Shown piece after piece: positions 49,855 to 61,052 of a stretch of 64,000 nucleotides of DNA (its first letter is position 1; every line of letters starts with the position of its first letter). The translations under genes were made by a program, and so were the position numbers. This DNA comes from Inia geoffrensis (taxonomy: Eukaryota; Chordata; Mammalia; Artiodactyla; Iniidae): contig CM070903.1 of the NCBI GenBank assembly GCA_036417435.1, positions 85,346,001 to 85,410,000 on the forward strand. The letters run 5' to 3'. Under the pieces are notes generated by a model. The model did not search any database and was not told where the DNA came from. It was given only the letters and a program-made list of their open reading frames with translations.

Positions 49855-50390
49855 AATAATTATTTCTTAAATGCCTACCATGTGCCAGGCACTGTTCTAG
49901 GCACTGAGGATATGGATATACACACATGTATTTTTATATAAATAAATACACACATATATATATATATATTCCCCCCCTCCGCCCCACTGAAAAAATAAAA
50001 ATCCCTGCCCTGGTGAGGGTTACATTTTAGTAGGGAGAGACAAATAATAAGCATAGCGTATATTTTTCTTCCTTACTATGTTAGAAGGTGTGAAGGGCTA
50101 TGGGAGAAAAGCAGTGTTAGGGAGGAGAATTGGGAGTGTTGGGGCACAGTGGATTTGGGGTTGCAAAATGGTGTTTGCACCACTGATGAAGTGGGTTTTG
50201 AGCTGACTAGGAGATGAAGGAGTAAGCCATGCACAGATGTGGTCAGAGAGAGTTTGAGGAGCACTGAGTCCAGTGTGGCTAGGGTAACGTGGTGGGGGGA
50301 GAGGGGCATGTTGGGCGTTGGAGCAGATGAGGTCTGAGTGGTAAGGAGTGGAGATGGGCATGGGTGGCTGTTGTAAGGATATTGTGTTTT
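49855..50390 (-). repeat. L2-like remnant, antisense
   Basis: ATGTGCCAGGCACTGTTCTA and AAATCCCTGCCCTGGTGAGG followed by GTTACATTTTAGTAGGG follow the order of an antisense L2. It contains a TA/CA low-complexity run near 49930-49970. Confidence 0.55.
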
Positions 50391-50734
50391 TTTACTCCAG
50401 GAGAAAGGGGAAGCCAGTGAAGGATTCTGTGTAGTATGATAGACCTTGTTTCTACTCTCTCATAGTGTCCTATTAAAATTATAGTATACATAATTATCTT
50501 CAAAGCTGTTTTTAAAGACAACTTATGCAGTTTCTGTGTGCAGAGTTTTGAATTCTGATTAAGATGACTGTCCAATATTCAATAAAAACTAGTTGAACAT
50601 CAAGTTTACCTAGCCATGCTGGTTAATAAAGATAACACAACACAATCTCTTTTGTAGATTGCTTTTGAGTATGTTCTTGTAGTTTGCATGTTTAATGACT
50701 GTATGCAGAAAACTGGGCCTTTGGGAAGGAAAGA

Positions 50735-50950
50735 AGGACCTTAATCTTTACTGAGAACATAACGTCTGCTAGTCAGACAATTCACAACTCTTATTTTATC
50801 TCCACCCCAGTTTGTGAGATAGGTATTGCTACCTTCTTTTAACATACCTGAAAAAGGAGGTTTAGTGTTTCTGAAGAGATGGCCAAGGTAAAGAGCTAAT
50901 ATATGACAGAGCAGGGATTAGCAGCCTGGTCTCTGGTTCCACAGTTTATT
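50735..50950 (-). repeat. MIR remnant, antisense
   Basis: CTTTACTGAGAACATAACGT through AGGAGGTTTAGTG to GACAGAGCAGGGATTAGCA follows an eroded antisense MIR. Confidence 0.55.
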
Positions 50951-53189
50951 TACTCCTCCTCTTTTTTTTTTTTAAAAAAACCCAGCAAGCACCCCTTCCG
51001 TATAGGTGTGGAATTTTTGATTGGTTTCACTCTGGTTTCTTCCTTATATTGAATAGTGACCTAGTTGTTTCCATATCAAATCAGATGATCTGATGTAAAC
51101 ATTTAAGTAATTGAAAAATTAGAACTTTTTTGGTACATATGGTAAAAAAAAAAAAAAGTTGAAAGTAAAATTAACTTGTGGTTTTTTTTGTTTTTTAAGT
51201 TTTAAAAGAGCTGAGCTCATTTGAGTCAAGTGGCTCTTTTGATTTTGGCTTTGTAGGTTGGGTCAAGCATAATGAAAATCTGTGAGAAAGCCCCCTTTTA
51301 AATTTGAGTGTGTTGTTGTTCAAGTTGTGATAGTATTAGCCATGACATTTGATGAAGAGAGATAGTTCCAAATAGGATTCAGTTGCTTTGTGGACACAAA
51401 CAAGCTCTTGAATAACCTGCTGACTATCTAGTTTACCTAGTCACTTTAGGTGTATACCCCCCACCTAAGAAAAAGCAAAAGCAGAAGGGGAAAATGCCAC
51501 TGAAATGTCTTTCATCACTTTGTTGAATCCATTTTATATGATTAGTACCTAATCATTTAGAGTGATTAAACTGCTTATTTGCATTGTAAAATTTTAAGAG
51601 AGATTTACTTTTCAACAGTTCTTTGCTGAAGAATTCTATTGCATTATACTTTCGAATCCCTCAACACTGAATAGTGTTCAGCAACAGAGATTAAGTTGAA
51701 GTACGTGGCCCATTCCTTTGTTATATTAGGATATTTTTGTTTCAGTAAACATTTAAAGCACTTATTATACATAGGATTTTACTATTTCTAGATTTAGGGC
51801 TTGAGTAGATACCAAATCTTAGAATTAGGAAATTTCATTTTTCGAGGATCATTTATTCTCTTTATGAAACAAATATCCATGACTGTAGAATGCTAGTCAT
51901 TATTATTATAAGTTCTTTAACTGTGGAACTTTAAAAATCTCATTTAATTCTTTTTTTTTGTTGTTTTGTTTTCACCTCAGTAATCTTTGTTAATTCAAGA
52001 TTTCTTTAGAAAAGATGTTTATGGAGAGGAGGAACAAATTTAAATTAGCTACCTTGACTACTTGTTAAATGTTCAAGCAATAAGTTTGGGAGAATCAGTT
52101 GAAAGATGATGGCTAACACAAGTATTTTAAGGAGGTTATTTCTATCCCATCATCAGAGATAATCAGGAATTAGCAAAAATAACTTTTTAATAGTCAAAAC
52201 AGTCTTCTGTAAACCAGAATCAAAACATTTATTCCATTTACAGTGGTAGTCATCTTTTGAAAAAATAATTCTGAGGATGGGGAGGAGAAAATCCTTTAAA
52301 TTTTCATTAATGGAATATTTTTTTAAAAACTTTGAGGAAAATTATTTAAAAGCGTACAAAACCAGTTTGAATCTTACAGATATACTTGTGAAATATTTTT
52401 TCAGGTGAATTGCCATTATATCAATATAAAACATAATTGGGTACAATGATTACACAGTATAGTATATTATTCCACTTTTGACTTAGAAGTAATGCAGCTC
52501 CTCTCAAAGAAGAGTTCATTGTAACTGTCATTCAAAGTGCAGGAAGTGTAGGGATGAATGATAAGACCCACAGGCCTACCATGAGTAACTATTCTAAACT
52601 GCAGATTATAATTTACATGAATACTGAGGGTTTGGGTTTTTGTTTTTGTTTTGCTTAATATTTGAAATTGTATACATTTGCTTATATTATCTGGCTATAA
52701 CCTGTACATATTCTTTTTTTTCCCCCCTCTGGGTTTCAAGCCTTCTCATTGGAAAAGGAAACCCTGACTCTAAGTGCCCCTAATTTTCCACCTCTGTATA
52801 GTTAAAGCTATAGATTTTGGCCGTCTTTTTAAAAATAGACTATGACAGGACTATAAACACATTTTTCCTTCCTGATGAATTACTTGTCTTAAAAATAACC
52901 AATCCACCTCTTCTCCCCTCCCCCCTTCCCAAAAAACCCTGAAAGGAAGTTCTATCCTTAAATTAGTCTTTTAGTTAGTAAGGGAATGCTTAATTTGCAA
53001 TTTTTAGTCAGAATGCAAATTGTTTACATTTGAAAGGGAAAAGGTCAGTTGGTTACTTATTTAACTTTTCCATAAAAATAGGTGAAGAAATATTGTTCAC
53101 AATTCCCCTCTCTCCCCAGTGCACACAATAATTACTCAGTGGTTGCATTTTTGCCCTTTTTGTTTTCTCTCTTACTTGACAACAATGTA

Positions 53190-53410
53190 GAAGAAATGGA
53201 AAACTGCATGCCTTGAAGCCAGGCACCAGGGTTTCATTTCTGGCTCTGCTACTTTTTGGATAAGTCTGTTTAGATAAAATGAGCTCTGAGGCTTGGTCTC
53301 CTCATTGGTAAAACAGAATCAGTGATAACTACCTTGCAGAATTGTTAATAATTAAATACCTAGCACGGAGTTGGCACACAGTAGGAGCTCAAATAAATGT
53401 TAGCTGCCAG
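53190..53410 (+). repeat. MIR SINE remnant
   Basis: GGCTCTGCTACTTTTTGGAT, TTGGTCTCCTCATTGGTAAA and GTAGGAGCTCAAATAAATGT match MIR. Confidence 0.8.
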
Positions 53411-53489
53411 TGTTCTGATTATGGCGGTGGTTATTCTTATTTACATAAAATTACTTATTTCTCTGGAGTATATTCTTTGTGGACTTGTA

Positions 53490-53715
53490 AGGAGTCCTTA
53501 CTATGTGCTAGTTACAGTTCTAAGAGTTTAACTTGAATTAGTTCAGATAACCTTCACACCCTATTTACAAATGAAGAAATTGAAGCACACAGAGATTAAG
53601 TAATTTTCCCGAAGTCACACAGCAATTAGGGGGCACAGGTGGAATTAAAATCCTGCCAGTATTGATTTGAGAGTCTGCACTCTTCACCTCTCTGCTGCAG
53701 GTGGAAGGGAAGAGA
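53490..53715 (-). repeat. MIR SINE remnant, antisense
   Basis: CTATGTGCTAGTTACAGTTC, AAATGAAGAAATTGAAGCAC and GAAGTCACACAGCAATTAG match antisense MIR, adjacent to the sense copy at 53190. Confidence 0.75.
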
Positions 53716-54170
53716 ATTTCTAGCTACTCTTACCTAGATTCTTAGCCTGGCTTTCTGGTAGAACTTTACCCCTAGGTGAAAGTCTTCTCTAGGAGTAGGT
53801 AGTCTGGTTAGTTGAATTGATTTTTCTTGTACTTTTGACTTCAGACCTATAATATGTGAGAAGGCCTTTTATAGATGAGTGGTTTGGCATATTGGTAACA
53901 TTTGGCTGTATCTGCTGAATACTATGTATCATATGTGGAAAGTGTGATTTTTCTGGACTTAAACCAGCTCTTCTAAATTTCAGATGAAGTTAAACTGTTA
54001 ATCGTATGGTAAACACATGAGAACAACATACAGAGCTTTTAATGAAAATTATGGATGATCATTACAGTGTTTGATTTTTTAAACATTTTTTTTTTGTGAG
54101 CTAGATTCATCAAATCCTGAGATAACTAGAATTGAGTTAGGAAATTAATTCCTTTAAAAATATAAAGGCC

Positions 54171-54386
54171 TGGTGGCGCAGTGGTTGAGGGTCCGCCTGC
54201 CGATGCAGGGGATACGGGTTCGTGCCCCGGTCCGGGAAGATCCCACGTGCCGCGGAGAGGCTGGGCCCGTGAGCCATGGCCGCTGAGCCTGCATCCGGAG
54301 CCTGTGCTCCGCAATGGCAGAGGCCACAACAGTGAGAGGCCCGCGTACCGCAAAAAAAAAAAAAAAAAAAAAAGAAAAAAAAAATA
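54171..54386 (+). mobile_element. Young short CHR-type SINE, slightly 5'-truncated
   Basis: Starts at TGGTGGCGCAGTGG (the first bases of the usual head are missing) and ends GAGGCCCGCGTACCGC with an interrupted poly-A. A 10-bp duplication TATAAAGGCC lies at 54161-54170 and 54387-54396. Confidence 0.92.
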
Positions 54387-54604
54387 TATAAAGGCCTTGG
54401 TGTCTTTTTTTCTGGAGTTTAGACTGAATTTGAAACTTAAAGTGTGAGATTCTATTCAGAATAATAGAAATAATGAATCTTAATTTTTTGCTTTTAAAAA
54501 TGTTACCCGTTAAAATTATTTTTATTTAACTAGAAAATAATTTTCCATGTTTATTGTTTTTCTTGATGGAAATACTTAAAAGAGGAATTTTATAACTTTA
54601 TGAG

Positions 54605-55539
54605 TTTTTTTTTTTTTTTTTTAAGCCGTAGTTCCATTTATTATCCAGCAAACAGTAGGAGGATCAGAGGAGGGGCCCAGCCTCGACACCCTCCCATTAT
54701 TGCCATGGATTGCTTCCCTAACCTCGAGGCCTAGAGGCGCTTGGCCTAGGGGGTGGTTGGACCCAGCCCCAACTGCTGGGATGGAGCAGAGTCCAGATGG
54801 CCCTGGCCCTAGCACCAACTCATGAACTCCGACCTGTCTACCGAGGGCCAGCAGAGCCCCTCTTGGAGCCAGGCCGACCAGACTCCGGGCTGCTGGGTCC
54901 AGCTCCAGACAGGCTGGACTCTGAGTTCTGGACCCCAGGCTGGCTGGACCCTGGGATCCCGATTCCAGGTTCCAAGTGGGGTGGACTTAAGTCCCAGACT
55001 CTGGGCTAGGCCTGGGGTCTTCAGGGATGCAGCAGATAGCTGCCTTCACGGCTGAGCTGGGCCGGGGGTGCCTTCTTGGGACAGGGGCCAGGGCTGGAGT
55101 TGGGACTGGATTTGGAGAGGGAGTCGATGTTGGCAGAGTGGGAGTGGCAGGCCCAGCAGAGAAAGACCCAGAGCATCAGCAGCAAGAAGCCTAGGAGGCC
55201 GTTGCAGATGATGGCAAGCCTGGGAGATGGCTGCCCCCATGCCATGATGGGCAGCACCCTCAGACAGGCACAGACTGAGAAGCTGCCTCGATGGCAAGGC
55301 CCATGTTGAGGCGGGACTGGTATAGCCGGCCTTCCAAGGAGGCTGTCCTGTCCACACACTCAGTGATTCCCGGCCAGTGAAGATGTTCACCTGCAGTTCT
55401 GAGCCTAAGTTGAGCCTGGTGGGAGGTTCCCAGACAGCGGGGCGCGACTGCTGCTCGGGAGCCTGCGGGTGGGGGGCGGGCAGGGGTGACGTCCCCTCCC
55501 CCGGCCCTCCCCGTGGCCGCTCCCCGGGGTGCAGCATTA
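54605..55539 (-). pseudogene. Antisense processed retrocopy of an unidentified membrane-protein mRNA
   Basis: On the minus strand an mRNA-like copy ends with AATAAA (plus-strand TTTATT at 54637-54642) 14 nt before a poly-A tract (plus-strand T run 54605-54622). This is the mark of a processed transcript. The final frame (stop at 55021-55023) encodes a hydrophobic membrane span LAIICNGLLGFLLLMLWVFL followed by a Ser/Pro-rich tail ending SREGSYLLHP. Upstream, a plausible protein frame is broken: a SELQVNIFTGRESLSV segment, then a shifted frame CVDRTASLEGRLYQSRL. The layout suggests a single-pass membrane protein with frameshifts. I do not recognise the parent gene. The 5' end is GC-rich; no clean target duplication was found. 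Confidence 0.75.
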
Positions 55540-58500
55540 TTTTTTTATTATAGAGTTTTTCTGAATCCCTATGCTTTTATCACAGTAGACTTTGTAAGTT
55601 CAGTGGTCATACACTTGACTATATGATACTTGGCTACATCCAAAGTATTTGATTTTTTTTTCCCAGATAAACTGTTATTTTAAATGTAATTCTTAAATTT
55701 CTTGAGTGGAAAAAAATTGCAAACATGATAGATTTAAGTATTAAACAATGTATATTGATAACCAGATTTTCTTTTATTTTGGAAAGGTGAGTAAGTAGGT
55801 GCTTTTTATTGTTTAGATTATAGTAATAATAGTATTTCTAACTTTGGTAATCTTGTGGTGCAGTTATTAGCTTTCTATTACAAGAGACAGCATTTCTTTA
55901 TCTCCCTCCTCCTCTTTCCTCCCTTTTTCCTTTCTCCTTTCCCCCGTTTTTGCTAGAATTATAAATAATCAGGGTATATTCTGTATTTTATACATTTTAC
56001 ATACTTAACCAATATTGAATTTCCTTGAAAATTTGATAATCTCCAGATAGTTTCCACATTTGAGTCCTGAAGATTGTATTGCCTAATCTTATTTAATGAC
56101 CACTCTAGTTCCTTTTAAATAAGTCTTAAATAGTATGTACTACATTTGAGTGCTGAATCATTGTAGTTGTCATATGTTTTTGCTCTTAGGAAGATACCCA
56201 CTGGGTTTGTAGTAGAAACAAAGACAACCCATCTGTTATTTCTTCCACCTCAGTTTTCTATCCACCCTCTCATCCCCTATAAAATAATTCTTTGCTGGCT
56301 AGATATCCTTTTTCTCTTCCTTAAGTTGATAGAAATTTAAACCTTTGAGCTGTACTCAGAAAATCAGGACACCTTGCCTGGTGCCCTCTTGTGGCCTGGG
56401 AAAAGGGAGTGGGAGTGTTATAGCTCCCCTAAATAGGCTTGGGGAAAGGGCAGGTCTGTGTAGCCCACTCCAACTTTCCTCTAGGACAGCCTTTGGAACT
56501 ACAGAATTGAGTACATCCTCTGTAGTAGGAGAGCAAGTGTTAAGATTTATTCTAGGCACAGAGAGCTGACAGAGAAATGGTCAGAGTACATTTTAAGTAC
56601 AAGAAAGGGGAGGGTACTTATCAGACTTTGCAGAAATGGAATTGCTTATTACTACTTGGCCTAGCAGGAACTCAGACTATCAGTTCTCTGCGAGGTATCA
56701 CTCATTAGCCTCTGTGGTGTTGGAAATGGGTAGCTGCAACGCTTTTTCTTAAAAAATATTGATATTGCCCCATGTACTGGAAATTTAAACCAGTTAAAAT
56801 AGTTTCTGTTTGCATATACATAGACATTATTGATTACATATACTTTTATTTCAAATAAGATATGAAATGGAGTTAAAGAATTCACTTACATAATTCTGTT
56901 ATTAGTTTTTATGGATAAGACTGTTTTTTAACTTGGTCCCCCCAATTTTCTAATATCTTGCTTTCCAACAGGAAGTCATTAGTAGAGTGAACAACTCTTT
57001 CAGGCTTGCAGAAGTGACTTAAGCTGTGTTTTTCCTCCCTCTCTTCAACAAAACTGATTCAACCTTCAGGGGAGAACACTGGATTTAATGCTGTATGATA
57101 AAACCCGCAATAATCCTGATTGTTTTGCTGCCTTTAACTTTTAGGAGAATGGAAAAATGTTATACAGCGAAGTTATGTCAGGCTTAATTATAAAGTAATT
57201 TCCAGGTTGTGGCCTGTAGTTGTTATACTTCTAGGTTAATCTCCAGTACTTTGTACAGCATTATACAGTGGTGAGTGATGATCATAGTGACCCTTAGGTA
57301 CTTCCCTGTTCTTCAAAGGATTAAAACATATGTCAGTATACTATATCTCTTAGATACTGTATCTCTTATGTATACTATCTCTCTTAGAAAAGTATACTAA
57401 TTTAAAAAATAGCTCTCAGTAACAAAAGTTGAAATCAAAGTGGTTTCCTTTCAGTTAAACAGTATATTAAAATAAGACAGGTATCTTCCTTGGCATTTGA
57501 TTTCATTGTGGGTTTGTTGCAATTGAATAACATCTTGAGGAGATACTTTTCAAGAGGGAAGACTCCTAGACATTTGAGAGATGTGTCCCATAATAAGATA
57601 AGAGTTATCGGGTGTCCAGAAGTGGTAGAGTTATTTGTGAAATAACGGGAGGTTAGTGAATTTATAGTTTCTCAATTTTAATGGAGAACAGAGATTGAGA
57701 TTTTAATCTGTAATCCTAAGCAATAACATATTTACAGAGAGAGAAGAGTATGGCTGACAGATTAGACTCCAGGGTATAAAAGATAGGGTTGGTTTTCATA
57801 TTTGATTTTGCATAGTCTTATTTTTACTCTGTGGTAGGTAGAAATATTTATATCTTTGGTAGCCTTTTTCCTGAAAACCTAAAAAGGTTTATAAATATGT
57901 ACAGCAAGCAGTGTGATTTATGGAAAGATTACTAAGACCCAGATTCATGAGAGCTTTCTGTTCTTGTCCCATTTCTACTAATAATAACCTGGGTGATTTT
58001 TAAAAATAAATTCCTTAACCTTTGGGGTCTGTTCTCTCATCTGTACAATCAGGTGGTTGAGGTTTGTGATCTGTCAGTTTGGGCCAGATCAAAAATGCTG
58101 GGGTTTTCAGATGTGTTGGTTAAACCACAGAACACTGTATCTATTAATATGTGTCCTCCTCACATGCTTTTTTCCCCTTCATTTGCAATAATAGCTCAGG
58201 AAGAACCCAAGTATTTTGCCGAGAGATGGTATTAGGACTTGCGAGAGGGAAGAGTAATACTGGGGAGGCTGAAATTTCACAGGAGACAAGCTTGGGTGAG
58301 AGGAGAAAACGAACATGGCCCTTGATACTGGGAGAGAATGGAGGGCCTAATTGCCTTGCTTCATTTTGCTTAGGGCTTAGGTCAGATGAGAAATGAATAT
58401 GTGTCAACACAAGGCCAGTGAGAGAAGGTTATTACAGTAGGCCTGTGGGTTAGAGAGAACGTCTACTAGATTCAGGCTAAGGGAAAGAGATGATTCTTTC

Positions 58501-59231
58501 AGGGTAAAAAAGAGAGAATTCTGTTAAAAATTACCTTTGTTGGAAGGATGCGGGGGGTGCTTGTTCATATTTCACTGCTTCTAATTTGACTGAAAATATG
58601 AGGAAATTCTGTGGATAATTATCTTGGTTCCTGGACGTGCGAGGAGAAATGCAGAGTTCTCACATTCTGTTGCTTTCTCACATTGGTAAAAATAGCAAGA
58701 AAACAAGGGGGTAGGGTGGGGGTGAGGTTGGGGAGAATTGCACCCCATATTCTTTATAGTGGGTTTTAGGACTGCAACAAATACCTGTTAATCTCATTGT
58801 TCCTCAGGGTCACTTGACTGTTCTGACTGGCTAAATAATGTCACCATTAGTGACATTAGTGGTGGTCTTCCTCACCACTCCTTAGGCATCCCTTAGAGCT
58901 TTGTTGCTTGGTTAAGGTTTTGAGAGTAGCTCTCCTTCCCTTCGAGAGCCTTTGTACATGCTCACAGGACCCAATTTTAGGAGAAATGCAGGGTGGGTGA
59001 CCTTCTGTTGCTTCTGTCCTAGTTTCTTTCCCCAAATGATACCAATTTTGTGTTTTAGATTTTTAAAAAATTTGTCTTTCTGATTAATAGATCGAAAATA
59101 AGTCTTGAACTAAACATTTTAATATTTTATGAGGAAAAAGTACTGCTAAAAATGATTTAGTCAACAGTATAGAAATACTTAGTCTTTTGTGATGTTACAC
59201 AGAGTTTCAGTTTATTTTCTGGTTTCAATAG

Positions 59232-59448
59232 AACAAGTTGAAATCATCGCAGAAGGATAAAGTTCGTCAGTTTATGATCTTCACACAATCTAGTGAAAAA
59301 ACAGCAGTAAGTTGTCTGTCTCAAAATGACTGGAAGTTAGATGTTGCAACAGACAATTTTTTCCAAAATCCTGAACTTTATATACGAGAGAGTGTAAAAG
59401 GATCATTGGACAGGAAGAAGTTAGAACAACTATACAATAGATACAAAG
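59232..59448 (+). CDS. DCUN1D1: DCUN1D1 exon 2: UBA-like domain
   Basis: Exon of 217 nt between CAATAG and GTGAGT. It encodes [20 protein letters not shown] and onward to LEQLYNRYK (residues 2-73), leaving one base for Asp74. The N-terminal half is the three-helix UBA-like domain that binds ubiquitin; the C-terminal part leads into the PONY domain. I see no difference from the human residues I can recall. Confidence 0.98.
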
Positions 59449-60336
59449 GTGAGTGTTTGCTTGTGACTTTAAATATTTTGAATGAGGTTTTCCAAATTTA
59501 CATGCTTCTTGTGAGAAATTAAATGATACAGAGACCATTAATTGGGTGGATACAGAGCTCTTTAGATCTTAGAATTACTTTAAGAAATCTGAAAAATTAT
59601 TTTCCTCTTTTCACTAAACTTTCTTCTTAGTGTCTTTATTTCCTCCCCCTTTATCCGCCCCCCCCCTTTCCTCCTTTGTGATCCAATTTGAGAATGGGGG
59701 CTGGGGGACTAGGTTTTTTCCCTCATTTTCTTATAAAACTCAGCTGAGCGGATTTTAAGAAAACCTGCCTAATAATTTTAATAACCTTTAAATAATTATA
59801 AAGTAATATGCCCTTAAAAAGTTAATACAGAATAGATTGAATAAAGAAAATGTTAATAGTTTCTCCATCTTTTGCTTATTTATTCTCCTGAGGGAACCAA
59901 TATTTAATAGCCTGGTGTCCAACTTTCTGTGTCTTTTATGTTTATGCAGAAATATATATGCAAAAAAAAATTTCAAAATTTTTCCAAAAGTGGGATTATA
60001 TTTTATGCATAATAGCTCATGCCCCCAAAATCAAAGGCTGTGCAAATTTTTTATTCCTAGAGATGTTAGCAAATCACATTTGACAACAGTGTATGAGTGC
60101 CTCTTTCTTGTATTTAAATTTTTCCTGTCTGAAAAGTAAATATTGGGCTTCCCTGGTAGTGCAGTGGTTGAGAGTCCGCCTGCCGATGCAGGGAACATGG
60201 GTTTGTGCCCCGATCTGGGAAGATCCCACATGCCGCGGAACGGCTGGGCCCGTGAGCCATGGCCGCTGAGCCTGCGCGTCCGGAGCCTGTGCTCCGCAAC
60301 GGGAGAGGCCACAACAGTGAGAGGCCCGCGTACCGC

Positions 60337-60367
<31 letters not shown>

Positions 60368-60883
60368 ATTGATAGTTGGGGGTTTTCTTCTTTAATTTGA
60401 ACAACAGATGTTTGTATTGTGATTAAAATTGAATTGCAGAGTTTATGTTTTTTTCGATATTCTTTAAGAAGTGATTTCTGTAGTGAAATGAACTTTAAGA
60501 AAAAAAGAATTTCTGTGTATAATACTGTTTAGAATCCCTCTGTAAAGTGTGGCTATGTTCAGTAAAAATCCTTTACCCCTATATAGGAATGTCTGATTTT
60601 CTGAATGTGTGGTAAGTATGGAACTTTTTTCATATGAATAAATGAGACTTAAAAATCAGGTGCCTATCTGGATATATATCTTGCTGTTAATTGTAAGAAT
60701 ACTGTTTTAGGGGCAAAGTGGCTTTAAATATTACAGGGGGAAAATATCTCATAGAGCAATATTGCTTCATATTTTTGGTCTGTCGTGATCATTTAAAAAA
60801 ATGGAATATAAAGCAATACCTTTCTCAGTTTCAGGGGTAGCACAGTAAAGTATGGCACTGATTTCATATTGTTGTTTTTGAAG
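59449..60883 (+). other. DCUN1D1 intron 2 with one young SINE
   Basis: AT-rich intron with a young SINE at 60146-60357 and no other recognisable feature. Ends TTGTTTTTGAAG, a relatively weak pyrimidine tract. Confidence 0.7.
60146..60357 (+). mobile_element. Young short CHR-type SINE
   Basis: GGCTTCCCTGGTAGTGCAGT head, GAGGCCCGCGTACCGC end and a long poly-A. A perfect 14-bp duplication AAAAGTAAATATTG lies at 60132-60145 and 60358-60371. Confidence 0.95.
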
Positions 60884-61052
60884 ATCCTCAAGATGAAAAT
60901 AAAATTGGAATAGATGGTATACAGCAATTCTGTGATGACCTGGCACTGGATCCAGCCAGCATTAGTGTGTTGATCATCGCGTGGAAGTTCAGAGCAGCAA
61001 CACAGTGCGAGTTCTCCAAACAGGAGTTCATGGACGGCATGACAGAATTAGG
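60884..61052 (+). CDS. DCUN1D1: DCUN1D1 exon 3: PONY domain, first part
   Basis: Exon of 169 nt between TTGAAG and GTGAGT. It completes Asp74 and encodes [20 protein letters not shown] through [12 protein letters not shown] (residues 75-129), leaving two bases of Gly130. The segment has the EF-hand-like helical fold of the potentiating-neddylation domain, and contributes to the E2-binding surface. Residues match human. Confidence 0.98.

Larger units (their letters stand above)
47048..59231 (+). other. DCUN1D1: DCUN1D1 intron 1 (12.2 kb)
   Basis: Begins in the CpG island and then becomes AT-rich. Apart from an antisense retrocopy, one young SINE near 54.2 kb and MIR/L2 remnants, it is largely unique. 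From 47.0 to 54.1 kb no lineage-specific SINE is present. The stretch 55540-59231 holds nothing I can classify. Acceptor TGGTTTCAATAG. Confidence 0.8.
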
